Positions 48,670 through 57,085 are shown, numbered from the stretch's first letter. The stretch is 64,000 nucleotides of DNA from CAZFOB01 sp964520325 (GCA_964520325.1 CAZFOB010000001.1:248001-312000); one strand, 5' to 3'. Numbers and translations are program-made. Notes: generated from the sequence alone by a model not told the origin.

Positions 48670-49469
48670 TCCCCGGAATCATCCGGTGGACGACCGGAAC
48701 GTGCTCATCCGGCGGCGAGGACATCTGCTACGAAGTCTCGGGAAGTGGTCCCGAGTCCGTCGTCCTCGGGCACGGTCTCGGCGGTAACCACGCGGTGTGG
48801 TTCCAACAGGTGCCGGTGTTCGCCGAGCACTTCCGCGTCGTCACGTGGGACCAACGAGGATTCGGGAAGTCGTCCAACCGGGCCGGCGCCGCGGGTCCGC
48901 CCACCGCCGTGGCCGACCTGCACGCGCTGCTCGACCACCTGAGCATCGAACGCGCGCATCTCGTCGGGCAGTCGATGGGCGGGTGGTGCGTCGTCGGTTT
49001 CGTCCTCCGTTCTCCCGATCGCGTTCGATCACTCGTCGTGGCCGACAGCACGGGAGGCATAGTGAACGACGAGATCGTGCGCGCATTGACTTCGGCGGAG
49101 CGGCGTCCGGTCCGAGACGGCGTGCTCGGCTCCCATCCGGCGGTCGGTGACGGTCTTGCACCGGACAAGGCGTTCCTCTACCAGCAGATCGGCAGTTTCC
49201 GCGGCAACGTCGCCGACGCCGACATGATCGCGGCTTTACTTTCCACGAGATACCCACTCGAAGACATCGCCGAGCTGGACGTCCCGGCGCTGTGCGTGGT
49301 CGGATCCGCCGACGACCTCATCCCACCGGCGGCGGTACGGGAAGTCGCATCGCTTCTCGGTGCGGAGTTCCGTGAGATCGCCGATGCCGGCCACTCCCCG
49401 TACTTCGAACAGCCGGAGGCCTGGAACAACGTGGTGCTCGACTTCCTGACCTCTCTGCCGCGGGAGTAG
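48666..49469 (+). CDS. Alpha/beta hydrolase
   Basis: The 267-residue product has H-G-L-G-G-N for the oxyanion hole, G-Q-S-M-G-G-W as nucleophile elbow, Asp in G-S-A-D-D-L and catalytic His in D-A-G-H-S-P-Y. It has the 3-oxoadipate enol-lactonase / esterase-like architecture. The ATG lies in the stop of the kinase-like gene. The substrate is probably an ester or lactone of the pathway encoded by this run. Confidence 0.87.
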   Translation: MIPGIIRWTTGTCSSGGEDICYEVSGSGPESVVLGHGLGGNHAVWFQQVPVFAEHFRVVTWDQRGFGKSSNRAGAAGPPTAVADLHALLDHLSIERAHLVGQSMGGWCVVGFVLRSPDRVRSLVVADSTGGIVNDEIVRALTSAERRPVRDGVLGSHPAVGDGLAPDKAFLYQQIGSFRGNVADADMIAALLSTRYPLEDIAELDVPALCVVGSADDLIPPAAVREVASLLGAEFREIADAGHSPYFEQPEAWNNVVLDFLTSLPRE

Positions 49470-49504
49470 CATCGGTCGTCCATCCGCGAAAGAAGGGGAG
49501 GCGC

Positions 49505-50389
49505 ATGGCTCGTATCGCGCACGACGAGATCACGATCACAGACGGACTGATCGCCGGCCCGTTACGAGCCTCCGTGAACCAAGCTCAAGGGGTGGCCGGC
49601 AGCATCCACAACGATGCCGTTGCGTCGAAGCTCGGCTTCCGTGGTGGCACCGTCGCCGGTTCGATCCATCTCGAGCTCTTCCCGCCGCTTCTGCTCGAAG
49701 CCTTCGGCCCCCGCTGGTTCGAGCGCGGGTCGCTCTCTATCAATTTCCGAAATCCGACGACCGATCGCGAGTCCGTACGCGCAACGCTCGAACAACCGCC
49801 GCTCAAGGCAGCCGACGCACAGGTCGAAGCCGGGATCCTGACTGCCGACGACCTCCTCGTCGGCGAGGGCACCGCCGCGGTGGGAGAACCGTCGACCCCG
49901 AGCGCGCTGCTGGCACTCGACCTCACGCGCTTCGAACCCGGCGAACTCAAGATCCTCGACGGCATCAACGCCGGTGACGAGATCCCGGCGGCCGACGTGG
50001 AGATGCCGCTCGAAGCGCAAACGTCCCGGCTCGACGTCATCACCGAGCCGCTCGACTGGTACTCGGACACCTCGCCGTGGGGCGGGCTCATCGCGTCGCC
50101 GGCAACGATCGTCCAGTTCCTCTACGCCCACCCCGCGCGCTTCGTCGGCCGCAACGCCGGACGCGCCGTCGGTCTGTTCGGTGCGATCGAGGTCCGTCAT
50201 GTGAACGGCCCGCTCATCCTCGACGAGACCTACTCGGTCGGCGGCAACGTCGTGGCGGTCGGTACAAGCCCGAAGACCGAGTACGTGTGGTTCGAGAGCT
50301 TCGCGGATTCGTCCGACGGCACCCGGGTCGCGGAGATGCGGATGCAGCTTCGTTGGATGAAGGCGTCCTCGCCCCTCTACACCGGGTAG
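49505..50389 (+). CDS. Hotdog-fold hydratase/thioesterase-like protein
   Basis: 294 residues behind a strong GGGGAGG site. The N-terminal half reads I-H-N-D-A-V-A-S-K-L-G-F-R-G-G-T-V-A-G-S-I-H, resembling the MaoC-like H-x-D plus G-F-x-G-x-x-x-x-G pattern. The C-terminal half resembles a second, degenerate hotdog. It may hydrate or hydrolyse an acyl-CoA. It is the third gene of the run; the assignment is from the fold pattern only. Confidence 0.6.
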   Translation: MARIAHDEITITDGLIAGPLRASVNQAQGVAGSIHNDAVASKLGFRGGTVAGSIHLELFPPLLLEAFGPRWFERGSLSINFRNPTTDRESVRATLEQPPLKAADAQVEAGILTADDLLVGEGTAAVGEPSTPSALLALDLTRFEPGELKILDGINAGDEIPAADVEMPLEAQTSRLDVITEPLDWYSDTSPWGGLIASPATIVQFLYAHPARFVGRNAGRAVGLFGAIEVRHVNGPLILDETYSVGGNVVAVGTSPKTEYVWFESFADSSDGTRVAEMRMQLRWMKASSPLYTG

Positions 50390-50396
50390 CCACTGC

Positions 50397-51362
50397 GTGA
50401 ACCCCCGGATCCCAACTGAAGAGGAAGTGCTCTCGTACTTCGACGTCCTTTCGAACTGGGGGCGCTGGGGCGACGACGACCAGCTCGGCACGCTCAACCT
50501 GATCACTGCGGAGAAACGGATAGCGGCAACGGAGCTCGTACGCGTCGGCTCAACCATTTCTCTTGCATGGGACATCGGCGGCTCGCCGGTGGCCGATCAG
50601 CCTTTCCCGCCGCAGAGGTTCATGATCGGTACAGGTCAGGGACTGGCCGACGAGCACCGCGTCATCGCAACAGGGAGAGCCGGTCACCGGTCGGCCGGCG
50701 CAGCCGAACACCTCGGACTCGTGTACCACGGACACACCGTCACCCACATCGATGGTCTCTCCCACATCTTCTGGGATGGGAAGATGTACAATGGCAAGCC
50801 CGCCGAGCTCGTCACGGCTTCGTTCGGCGCGACTCACCACGCGATAACGGCGCTCAAGGACGGCATCGTCACGCGCGGCGTGCTTCTCGATGTTGCCGCA
50901 ACGCGCGGCGTCGACTGGTTCGAACCGGGCGACGCCGTCTTCCCGGAGGATCTCGACGCGGCCGAAGTTCATGAAGGCGTGACGGTGAGCGAAGGTGATG
51001 TGCTCATCATGCGCACCGGATACGGCAGGAAGGTGCGCGACAAGGGCCCGGACAACGTCGGTCGCGACGGACGCGCGGGCTGGCACGCGGCGTGTCTGCC
51101 GTGGTTGTCCGAGCGCGGTGTTGCCGCCATCGCCTGCGACACCGCACAGGACGCCATCCCGTCCGGCTATGAGAGCTTCCGCAATCCCATCCACGAGGTC
51201 GGCATCGTCGCGATGGGTTTGTGGCTGATCGACAATTGCGACCTCGAAGCGCTGGCGTCGACCTGCGATACCTCCGGACGCTGGGAGTTCCTGTTCACGC
51301 TCGCACCCCTGCGATGGGTGGGAGCGACCGGGAGCCCGGCGAATCCGATCGCAACGTTCTGA
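50397..51362 (+). CDS. Cyclase family protein (kynurenine-formamidase KynB-like metal hydrolase)
   Basis: The 321-residue product has G-H-T-V-T-H-I-D-G-L-S-H, the metal-binding H-x-x-x-H-x-D-x-x-x-H signature of the cyclase/KynB family, with D-T-A-Q-D-A-I-P and the C-terminal L-F-T-L-A-P-L-R also typical. Related enzymes hydrolyse formamides, imides or act in aromatic and polyketide pathways. The start is GTG with no evident ribosome site, only 7 bp after the hotdog gene. Confidence 0.85.
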   Translation: MNPRIPTEEEVLSYFDVLSNWGRWGDDDQLGTLNLITAEKRIAATELVRVGSTISLAWDIGGSPVADQPFPPQRFMIGTGQGLADEHRVIATGRAGHRSAGAAEHLGLVYHGHTVTHIDGLSHIFWDGKMYNGKPAELVTASFGATHHAITALKDGIVTRGVLLDVAATRGVDWFEPGDAVFPEDLDAAEVHEGVTVSEGDVLIMRTGYGRKVRDKGPDNVGRDGRAGWHAACLPWLSERGVAAIACDTAQDAIPSGYESFRNPIHEVGIVAMGLWLIDNCDLEALASTCDTSGRWEFLFTLAPLRWVGATGSPANPIATF

Positions 51363-51425
51363 CGCGAAGCACAGGGGCCTGCCGTTCTCATCGACTTCTC
51401 ATCTGTGCAGGCCTACGGTGGTGTC

Positions 51426-51974
51426 ATGCGTATCCTCATCGTCGAGGACGAGCCGAAGATGGCGAGGGTGCTTCGACGCGGACTCGAAGAAGAAGGGCAC
51501 GCGATCGACGTCGCTAACGACGGCGTTGACGGCCTGCACCTAGCCACCGAGAACGAGTACGACGGTGTCGTGCTCGACGTGATGCTTCCGGGGCTTGATG
51601 GCGTTGAGGTCTGCCGCCAGATGCGCGAAAGCGGGCGCTGGGCCCCCGTGCTGATGCTGACCGCGCGAGATGCGGTGTCCGACCGGATACGCGGACTGGA
51701 CGCAGGAACCGACGACTATCTCCTCAAGCCCTTCGCCTTCGACGAGCTCGTCGCTCGCTTGCGGGCGTTGCTGCGTCGCGGCGCGTCGGCACGTCCGAGC
51801 GTCCTCTTCGATCGCTTCTACAGGGTCGACAGAGATCGCACGCGCGATGCCGGAGGCGCCGGGCTGGGGCTCGCGATCTGTCGGTCGATCGCCGAGGCAC
51901 ACCTGGGCAACATCGGCGTCGAGACCACGTTGGGCGACGGCTCGACGTTCACGGTACGGATCCCCAAGTCCTAA
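51426..51974 (+). CDS. Response-regulator receiver fused to the tail of a histidine-kinase ATPase domain (deletion chimera)
   Basis: The 182-residue product is in frame throughout. Residues 1-about 120 are an OmpR-type receiver (R-I-L-I-V-E-D-E-P, phospho-acceptor Asp51 in V-V-L-D-V-M-L-P, Lys101 in L-L-K-P-F). From about residue 128 the sequence becomes F-D-R-F-Y-R-V-D-R-D and G-G-A-G-L-G-L-A-I, the F and G2 boxes of a HisKA/HATPase kinase, then D-G-S-T-F-T-V-R-I-P. The DNA-binding domain, sensor, HisKA and N box are absent. This is what one in-frame deletion across a regulator-kinase operon (junction about 51798-51807) would leave. It may be inert or a phosphate sink. Confidence 0.85.
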   Translation: MRILIVEDEPKMARVLRRGLEEEGHAIDVANDGVDGLHLATENEYDGVVLDVMLPGLDGVEVCRQMRESGRWAPVLMLTARDAVSDRIRGLDAGTDDYLLKPFAFDELVARLRALLRRGASARPSVLFDRFYRVDRDRTRDAGGAGLGLAICRSIAEAHLGNIGVETTLGDGSTFTVRIPKS

Positions 51975-51985
51975 AGGAGATGCTG

Positions 51986-52748
51986 ATGACGAACACGACA
52001 CGCTTTGCCACAGTTCTGCTGTCGCTGGGGATCGCCGCGGGAGCTTGCACCGAGCCGGGGACCAGGACCGCCGATCCGTCCTCGACGCCGGGGTCCGCAG
52101 GCAACCCGGCGGCCATCGTCGCGGGCGTGACGTACACACCCAACATCGATCCGGCCGACTTCACCACCGTCGTCGACAACCCCTACTTCCCGCTCGTCCC
52201 CGGGACGAAGTGGGTCTATGAGGGTGAAACCGAAGACGGCCTCGAGCGCGTCGAAGTCGAGGTCACCGACGACACCAAGACCGTGAAGATGGGTGTCGAA
52301 ACGGTCGTCGTCCGCGACACCGTCACGATCGACGGAGACACCGTCGAGGACACCTTGGACTGGTTCGCACAGGACACCGACGGCAACGTTTGGTACTTCG
52401 GGGAAAACACCTACGAGTACGAGAACGGGAAGAGAGTCTCCGACAAGGGCGCGTGGGAAGCAGGGCTCGATGGTGCCCAGCCCGGCATTATCATGCCGGC
52501 CGCCCCGGCCATCGGCGAGACCTACCGGCAGGAGCACTACAAGGGCGAAGCCGAAGACACCGGCGAGGTGATCAAGCTCGGCGAGTCGGTGAAGACCAAG
52601 GCCGGATCCTTCGACGACGTGCTCATCACCGAGGACATCAATCCGCTCGAGCCGGACGTCGTCGAAGGGTGTCGGGTTGGTCTTCGAGAAGAAGGTCAAA
52701 GGCAGCGACGAACAGATCGAGCTGGTGAAGTACACCCCGGCAACCTAG
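51986..52748 (+). pseudogene. Secreted lipoprotein of unknown function with a disrupted 3' end
   Basis: The ATG at 51986 follows AAAGGAG at six bases. A signal peptide ends in the lipobox A-A-G-A-C, and the body shows a D-N-P-Y-F-P-L-V-P-G-T-K-W-V-Y segment typical of a family of actinobacterial secreted proteins often encoded beside two-component systems. After P-L-E-P-D-V-V-E (about 52668) the natural end (F-E-K-K-V-K-G-S-D-E-Q-I-E-L-V-K, stop TAG at 52746-52748) is in another frame. The expected linking residues are missing, so a small deletion with frameshift is likely. Read in the original frame it runs on to 53266. Confidence 0.65.
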
Positions 52749-52833
52749 GCATCCGGCCGATATCGGTCCCGGCAACGGCTGTCGCGGATCGCGCCTTGCT
52801 CGCGTTCGATGCGAACGGTTGTCCTGGGTGTGT

Positions 52834-52920
52834 TCAACCAGTCAGCGCAACAAGCTCGGCTAGTTTTTCATTTGGGGTCCGCCAGTTCAATGATTCGCGA
52901 GGGCGACCGTTGAGGCTGTC
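52834..52920 (-). mobile_element. Remnant of an IS30-family transposase C-terminus
   Basis: On the minus strand 28 codons plus stop encode L-N-G-R-P-R-E-S-L-N-W-R-T-P followed by N-E-K-L-A-E-L. This is the conserved end of IS30-type transposases (N-x-R-P-R-x-x-L-x-W/Y-x-T-P). Nothing recognisable as transposase precedes it, so it is a stub. The gap 52749-53207 otherwise holds no gene I can support. A 7-bp inverted repeat (TGGGACG/CGTCCCA, 53166-53187) sits just beyond the marR-like stop and may be its terminator. Confidence 0.7.
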
Positions 52921-53207
52921 GGCCGACCTCGGCCCACTCGGATGGCGGAGCGCCTCCGGTGTTCGCGACGGACGCGGTCGTGCTCTGGCATCGCAGCGCT
53001 CATGGGAGTCGTCAGATTATCGCTCCTCAAGCGGGCTGCCCTATGGAGCGGGCGTCGTGTGTTGCCCAGACTCCGTCAGCAGGTTCCGTATTGATGAGAC
53101 CTGCATCCACGTCCATCGTGTCACTTTGCACATGTGTCCTCTACTCGCACGAACCCGTGCTCGGTTGGGACGGGACACACCGTCCCACACTCTCTTCGCA
53201 ACCAGGA

Positions 53208-53651
53208 TCATGAATGTTCGTTGTAGATCTCTGCCGATTCGATCAGGGCGTTTCGTAGCTCTTTGACCCGTCCTTTGCCGATCCCCTTTTCCAACCGATG
53301 CTCCGCCTGGCGCGCGGCCTCGAACATGTGCTTCTCGAGCTTCTGGCCGGTTCGGGTCAGACGGACGATCCGGGCGCGCCGGTCGGTCGGGTCGATCTCC
53401 CGCGTGATGTAGCCCATCTCCTCGAGGTCGCGCAGCAGGTCGTTCACGGCTTGCTTCGAGGCATTCAACTCTTCCGCGATCTCGCCGGGTCGCATCCCGT
53501 CGATCCCTGGATTGCGGAACAAGTTCCAGTGCGCGGCGCCTATGTCCGTGTATCCCAGGGACCGCATGTACTCGAGCATGTACCCGCGCAACCCCTGCCA
53601 CGCCATGCGCAGGAGAGCTCCGACGTAGGGATCACGAACCGGTCTTGACAC
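53208..53651 (-). CDS. MarR-family transcriptional regulator
   Basis: 147 residues from a GTG at 53651. The winged helix-turn-helix includes M-R-P-G-E-I-A-E-E-L-N-A-S-K-Q-A-V-N and the wing D-P-T-D-R-R-A-R-I-V-R-L-T, the D-x-R-x-x-R signature of MarR. Dimerisation helices lie at both ends. It is divergent from the SnoaL-like/VOC pair, which it probably represses together with itself through the palindrome between them. Confidence 0.9.
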   Translation of the reverse strand: MSRPVRDPYVGALLRMAWQGLRGYMLEYMRSLGYTDIGAAHWNLFRNPGIDGMRPGEIAEELNASKQAVNDLLRDLEEMGYITREIDPTDRRARIVRLTRTGQKLEKHMFEAARQAEHRLEKGIGKGRVKELRNALIESAEIYNEHS

Positions 53652-53660
53652 GATAGTAAA

Positions 53661-53689
53661 GTTACCGTACGGTCGATGGTACGGATAAC
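53661..53689. promoter_or_regulatory. Candidate MarR operator
   Basis: Imperfect inverted repeat GTTACCGTAC - 8 bp - GTACGGATAAC (one extra base in the right arm), in the 61-bp gap between the marR-like start (53651) and the SnoaL-like start (53713). Placement and arm length suit a dimeric MarR protein controlling both divergent genes. Confidence 0.6.
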
Positions 53690-53712
53690 GTACTAATCGA
53701 GGGAGGTCCCAC

Positions 53713-54126
53713 ATGAGGCCGGAGGAGATGGACGTGCTGATCGACCAACACCTGACGGCGGAGATGGCGGGAGACCCGGACGGGTGCGTCGCGATGTACA
53801 CCGACGACGTCGTCCACGATGTTGTCGGCTTTCCGCTGGGTCCGCAGACAGGACCCGATGCCGCGCGGGGCTTCTACGAGCAGCTCACGTCCGATATCCG
53901 GACCGAAGAGATGGTCCCGAAGCGGAAGTATTACGGCGCAGACTTCTGCGTGATCGAGCACGAGTGGCGAGGGACGGTCCCAGGTTCGTTCCTCGGCGTC
54001 CCCGGTAACGGCAAGCACATCAGCTTCCGGCTCCTTCACATCTGGGAGTTCAAGGAGGGCCGGATGAGCCGCGAGAACGTGTGGCTCGATGGCGGTTCGG
54101 TGATCGCTCAGCTGACGTCGGCATGA
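53713..54126 (+). CDS. SnoaL-like (NTF2-fold) protein
   Basis: 137 residues after GAGGGAGG. An alpha+beta barrel: N-terminal helices, then M-Y-T-D-D-V-V-H-D-V-V-G-F-P, G-P-D-A-A-R-G-F-Y-E-Q-L and W-E-F-K-E-G-R-M-S-R-E-N-V-W-L-D, the pattern of SnoaL/ester-cyclase-like proteins that bind small hydrophobic ligands. The ligand is unknown. It is coupled to the VOC gene and divergent from marR, so it may be an induced detoxification or catabolic pair. Confidence 0.82.
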   Translation: MRPEEMDVLIDQHLTAEMAGDPDGCVAMYTDDVVHDVVGFPLGPQTGPDAARGFYEQLTSDIRTEEMVPKRKYYGADFCVIEHEWRGTVPGSFLGVPGNGKHISFRLLHIWEFKEGRMSRENVWLDGGSVIAQLTSA

Positions 54127-54584
54127 GAGGAGAGGACACGTTGCGAAAGGGTGGTGTCGTCGAGAGCGAAACCCCTATGGCACCGCCACTCGGGGGGCTC
54201 CATCACGTCGGACTTACGGTCGCCGACGTCGAGGCCAGCGAAGCGTGGTACTCGCGTGTCCTCGGGCTCCGGCGAGCGTTCGTGGAGCAGCACAACGGCG
54301 GAACCGGTTATGCCGTCGTCATGCATCGTCCTGGAACGGCTCTGTTCCTCGGCCTCGACCGTCACCCCTCGTACGTTGGTGAGCGCTTCGCCGAGGATCG
54401 AACCGGCCTCGACCACCTCGCGATCCACGTCGGGTCGCGCAACGCGCTGGATGACTGGGCCGCGCACTTCGACGCGCTGGGTGTGCCCCACGGTGCGATC
54501 ACTGACGTCGCCGAACCGATGCGTTTTGCCACGCTCGTCATCAGAGACCCGGACAACATCCAGCTCGAACTCATCTGGCAGTAG
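54123..54584 (+). CDS. VOC-family (glyoxalase/dioxygenase-like) protein
   Basis: The product is up to 153 residues with two beta-alpha-beta-beta-beta modules: L-H-H-V-G-L-T-V-A-D-V-E and L-D-H-L-A-I-H-V, each giving a metal His, and a final D-P-D-N-I-Q-L-E-L-I with the Glu ligand. The likely roles are glyoxalase, dioxygenase or resistance protein. The ATG overlaps the SnoaL-like stop (ATGA). The TTG at 54141 has a better ribosome site (AGGAGAGG) and may be the true start. Confidence 0.87.
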   Translation: MRGEDTLRKGGVVESETPMAPPLGGLHHVGLTVADVEASEAWYSRVLGLRRAFVEQHNGGTGYAVVMHRPGTALFLGLDRHPSYVGERFAEDRTGLDHLAIHVGSRNALDDWAAHFDALGVPHGAITDVAEPMRFATLVIRDPDNIQLELIWQ

Positions 54585-54595
54585 CCCTACCTGCT

Positions 54596-54700
54596 GTGCC
54601 CAGGTCCAGCAGCGACGGCCAAGCGCTCGAGGAGGCGAGCAAGTCGTCTAGCCGCGCCTGAAAATCGCGGTTTGAAAACAGTCCTACCGGGCCAACTGCC
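54596..54700 (+). pseudogene. Possible remnant of a second copy of the downstream P-loop kinase gene 3' end
   Basis: The sequence around 54596-54700 resembles the last codons and the about 50 bp after the stop of the following P-loop gene (55255-55360). Both have an R-S-rich C-terminal codon pattern ending TCTAG, then GAAA, CGCGG, TT-GAA and GCCAA blocks in the same order. Identity is partial with small gaps. It suggests a degraded homolog once stood immediately upstream. No open frame remains. Confidence 0.35.
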
Positions 54701-54738
54701 GTTCTATGCGCATCTCTTGAGCCTGCGAACATCGTGAG

Positions 54739-55311
54739 ATGAGCAGAAAGCGTTCCGCGGAGCGGATCGGACCCGCGATCTCGGTCGGTCACCGCGTCGT
54801 CGTCACAGGTATGGCGGGAGCGGGCAAGAGCACGTTCTCGCGAGCGCTCTCGGCGAAGACCGGGCTTCCTTTGATCCATCTCGACTTGCACTTCTGGAAA
54901 CCGGGCTGGGTCGAGCCGTCGGACGACGAGTGGCGCGAGAAGCAGCGAAGCCTGCTCACCGGTGACGCATGGATCGCCGACGGCAACTACCACGACACAC
55001 TCGACCTTCGGCTCGAGCGTGCGGACACGGTTGTGTTCCTCGACACACCGTGGTGGACCTGCGCACGGCGTGCGTTCGTTCGTGGGATTCGCCGTCCTGT
55101 CGGCTTCCAGGTGCCCGAAGGCTGCGATGACTCCGCCTGGCGGCAGTTGCGCGACGAATGGCGGCTGGTCTGGCGGATCTGGCGAGTCCGCCGCTCGGAG
55201 CGCGAACGAGAGCTCGGGATCCTGTCGCGGCACGGGAAGCATGTGGCGCTGCACGTGTTCCGTTCCAGGCGGGCGGCGCGCGAGTTCCTCGACGGCTTGG
55301 ACCGCTTCTAG
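54739..55311 (+). CDS. P-loop kinase-like ATPase (adenylate-kinase / topology-modulation family)
   Basis: The 190-residue product has Walker A G-M-A-G-A-G-K-S-T near residue 25 and a substrate-side H-L-D-L-H-F-W-K-P-G-W. W-I-A-D-G-N-Y matches the FlaR/topology-modulation group of nucleoside-monophosphate-kinase-like proteins. L-E-R-A-D-T-V-V-F-L-D-T-P and several Arg residues form the lid. The phosphoryl acceptor is unknown. It stands alone, bracketed by a degenerate copy of its own 3' end upstream. I see no gene in 55312-55507. Confidence 0.82.
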   Translation: MSRKRSAERIGPAISVGHRVVVTGMAGAGKSTFSRALSAKTGLPLIHLDLHFWKPGWVEPSDDEWREKQRSLLTGDAWIADGNYHDTLDLRLERADTVVFLDTPWWTCARRAFVRGIRRPVGFQVPEGCDDSAWRQLRDEWRLVWRIWRVRRSERERELGILSRHGKHVALHVFRSRRAAREFLDGLDRF

Positions 55312-55507
55312 CCCGTCAATTCCGAAAGCGCGGCTTCGAACTTACGTTGCCCAGCCAATGGCTACCGGTGCGCGGTACGTCCAATCGCAACCACGCGAAG
55401 CAACTACGCACAGATAGTGCCCTCCTCGGTTGTTCTGTCCTGGTTCAGACGGTACGAAGGCCGAAAACTCATCAGTCGAGGTCGATCCGGAGCACGCGAG
55501 CGGAAAC

Positions 55508-55900
55508 TCAGTTCTCTAGGTCGCTCAGGTCGGCCGGAACGTCCACCGCATGCTGCTGGAGGACGTCCAGCGGGATCAGGTCCAGAACCCGGGCATTCGT
55601 GGAGGCCAGTACGACGGGCGCTGCCGCCCCATCGTGATGAGCTCGCAACCAGTTCCTCGCCGTCACGCACCAGCGATCGCCGGGCTGCAGGCCTGGGAAA
55701 CGGTACTGAGGCATCGGAGTGCTCAGGTCGTTGCCGATGCTGCGCTGATGGCCCAGGAACTCCGCCGTCATCACCGCGCACACGGTGTGACTGCCGGCGT
55801 CCTCAGGACCGGTATTGCAGCAACCATCTCGGTAGAAGCCGGTGACGGGATCGAGACTGCACGTCTCGAGGTCGCCGCCCAGGACGTTGCGTTCGGTCAC
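55508..55900 (-). CDS. DUF2237 family protein
   Basis: The 130-residue product has N-V-L-G-G-D-L-E-T-C-S at the N-terminus, P-V-T-G-F-Y-R-D-G-C-C-N-T-G, H-T-V-C-A-V-M-T, G-N-D-L-S-T-P and F-P-G-L-Q-P-G-D-R-W-C. Together these are the full DUF2237 signature with its conserved cysteines. The function of the family is unknown; the compact Cys-rich pattern suggests metal binding or a redox role. Confidence 0.92.
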   Translation of the reverse strand: MTERNVLGGDLETCSLDPVTGFYRDGCCNTGPEDAGSHTVCAVMTAEFLGHQRSIGNDLSTPMPQYRFPGLQPGDRWCVTARNWLRAHHDGAAAPVVLASTNARVLDLIPLDVLQQHAVDVPADLSDLEN

Positions 55901-55960
55901 GACATCAGTATGGTCGCAGGCGACCGATAATCACGCGGACGCCAGCGAGTAATCGGTGGT

Positions 55961-56100
55961 TTAGACCACGCCGAGCTCGGCGAACAGTTCGGTTGCGCGT
56001 TCGCGGTGCGAGCCCGCGTCCTCGCCCTGCGTCTCGGCGACGGTGGTATCCCGGAGTGCCACAGCGCGAACCCACGCAGCCGATGGAGCAACGCAGCCGT
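55961..56100 (-). pseudogene. C-terminal fragment of an unidentified protein
   Basis: A minus-strand frame ending at 55961 encodes the charged helical tail A-G-S-H-R-E-R-A-T-E-L-F-A-E-L-G-V-V before TAA. It reads like the C-terminus of a TPR-containing or ATPase-type regulator. No start or further domain is present upstream, where the transglutaminase-like gene begins its 3' end. It is a probable relic, and the family is uncertain. Confidence 0.3.
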
Positions 56101-56153
56101 GTACTTGGAAGCGACGCGAGCAGGCGTGATCGGACCACCGGAAGTTGCCGCGT

Positions 56154-57017
56154 TCATCCCCTGCTTGTGTTCAGGAGCGACGCCGGCACGTGCAGCTCGT
56201 CATTGCCGTCGTACAACGCGCGGATCGCATCGAAGTCGTCCCCGCCGGTCACTTCGCTCACTGCATCCAGGAGCTCGTCGTAGGCGACGTCCGTCTCGCC
56301 TTTGTACGCGGCTTCCATCCGTCCCCAGCTGTCCCACGGCAGCATCTCGTCCTGGTTGAGCGCAGCGAGGTCAAAGAGCACACTGCCCCGAACTTCGCCG
56401 ATCCCCCAGTTCACGCCACCCATGTTGCAGCGGTCCGGATCGAGCTCACCTCGCCGGCATCTCTGCCACGCTTCCCCGCCCGACCAATACATGGTCTGCG
56501 CAAGAAGCTCCGACGTTGCGTTCGGATGAAGCTTCGCGAGCCAGTCGTCTTCGTATTGCGCATCCACCCGCACCCAACGCGCCTCCGACGGACGCCAGTA
56601 CTCGATGATCCAGTGGTCCGCCCACGTGTTCGGGGCGAAATATCCGGCGAAGCCGGCTCGCACGCGCGCTGGCGTTCCCGTGTGACGCAGAAGCGCACAC
56701 GTGAGCGTCGCGAAGTGCCGGCAGTTCCCCAGGAAACGCTGCTCAGGACGGCGCTTTGAGACGAGCGGCGACGGGTCGAGCGATCGGATGCGCTCGACCA
56801 TCTGCACAACGGGCCGGATCTGCGCTTCGTCGTCACGGCCCTGCGGCATCGGTCTGCCGTAGCCCTGCGTGAGCATCTCGGCGGTCACAACGCACCCGCG
56901 TACGACCTTCATCAGTTCGACTGGGGTGGCAGGAAGACCGTCCAGGAATTCCGGCGGAGCGCCCGTCAGGTCCGTCATCGGTCCGGGGGCCGCGTAGAAC
57001 TCCAACTCGTTCTTCAC
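56154..57017 (-). CDS. Transglutaminase-like superfamily protein
   Basis: The 287-residue product has the catalytic triad of papain-like transglutaminases in order: Cys99 in L-G-N-C-R-H-F-A, His135 in W-A-D-H-W-I-I-E-Y and Asp152 in V-R-V-D-A-Q. There is no signal peptide, so it is cytosolic. Bacterial members act as proteases, amidases or cross-linkers, and the substrate is unknown. It is a stand-alone gene 68 bp from the DUF2277 gene. Confidence 0.87.
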   Translation of the reverse strand: MKNELEFYAAPGPMTDLTGAPPEFLDGLPATPVELMKVVRGCVVTAEMLTQGYGRPMPQGRDDEAQIRPVVQMVERIRSLDPSPLVSKRRPEQRFLGNCRHFATLTCALLRHTGTPARVRAGFAGYFAPNTWADHWIIEYWRPSEARWVRVDAQYEDDWLAKLHPNATSELLAQTMYWSGGEAWQRCRRGELDPDRCNMGGVNWGIGEVRGSVLFDLAALNQDEMLPWDSWGRMEAAYKGETDVAYDELLDAVSEVTGGDDFDAIRALYDGNDELHVPASLLNTSRG

Positions 57018-57085
57018 TCATAGACTTCTGCACACGCGAATTTAGGTGTCAAGTTCTGACACCGACGCGCCTGCTCGTCGGCCGC

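Noticed and set aside
53041..53207. Protein-coding extension of the IS30 remnant towards higher coordinates
   Set aside because: The minus-strand frames here carry no transposase DDE features and contain stops relative to the recognised C-terminus.
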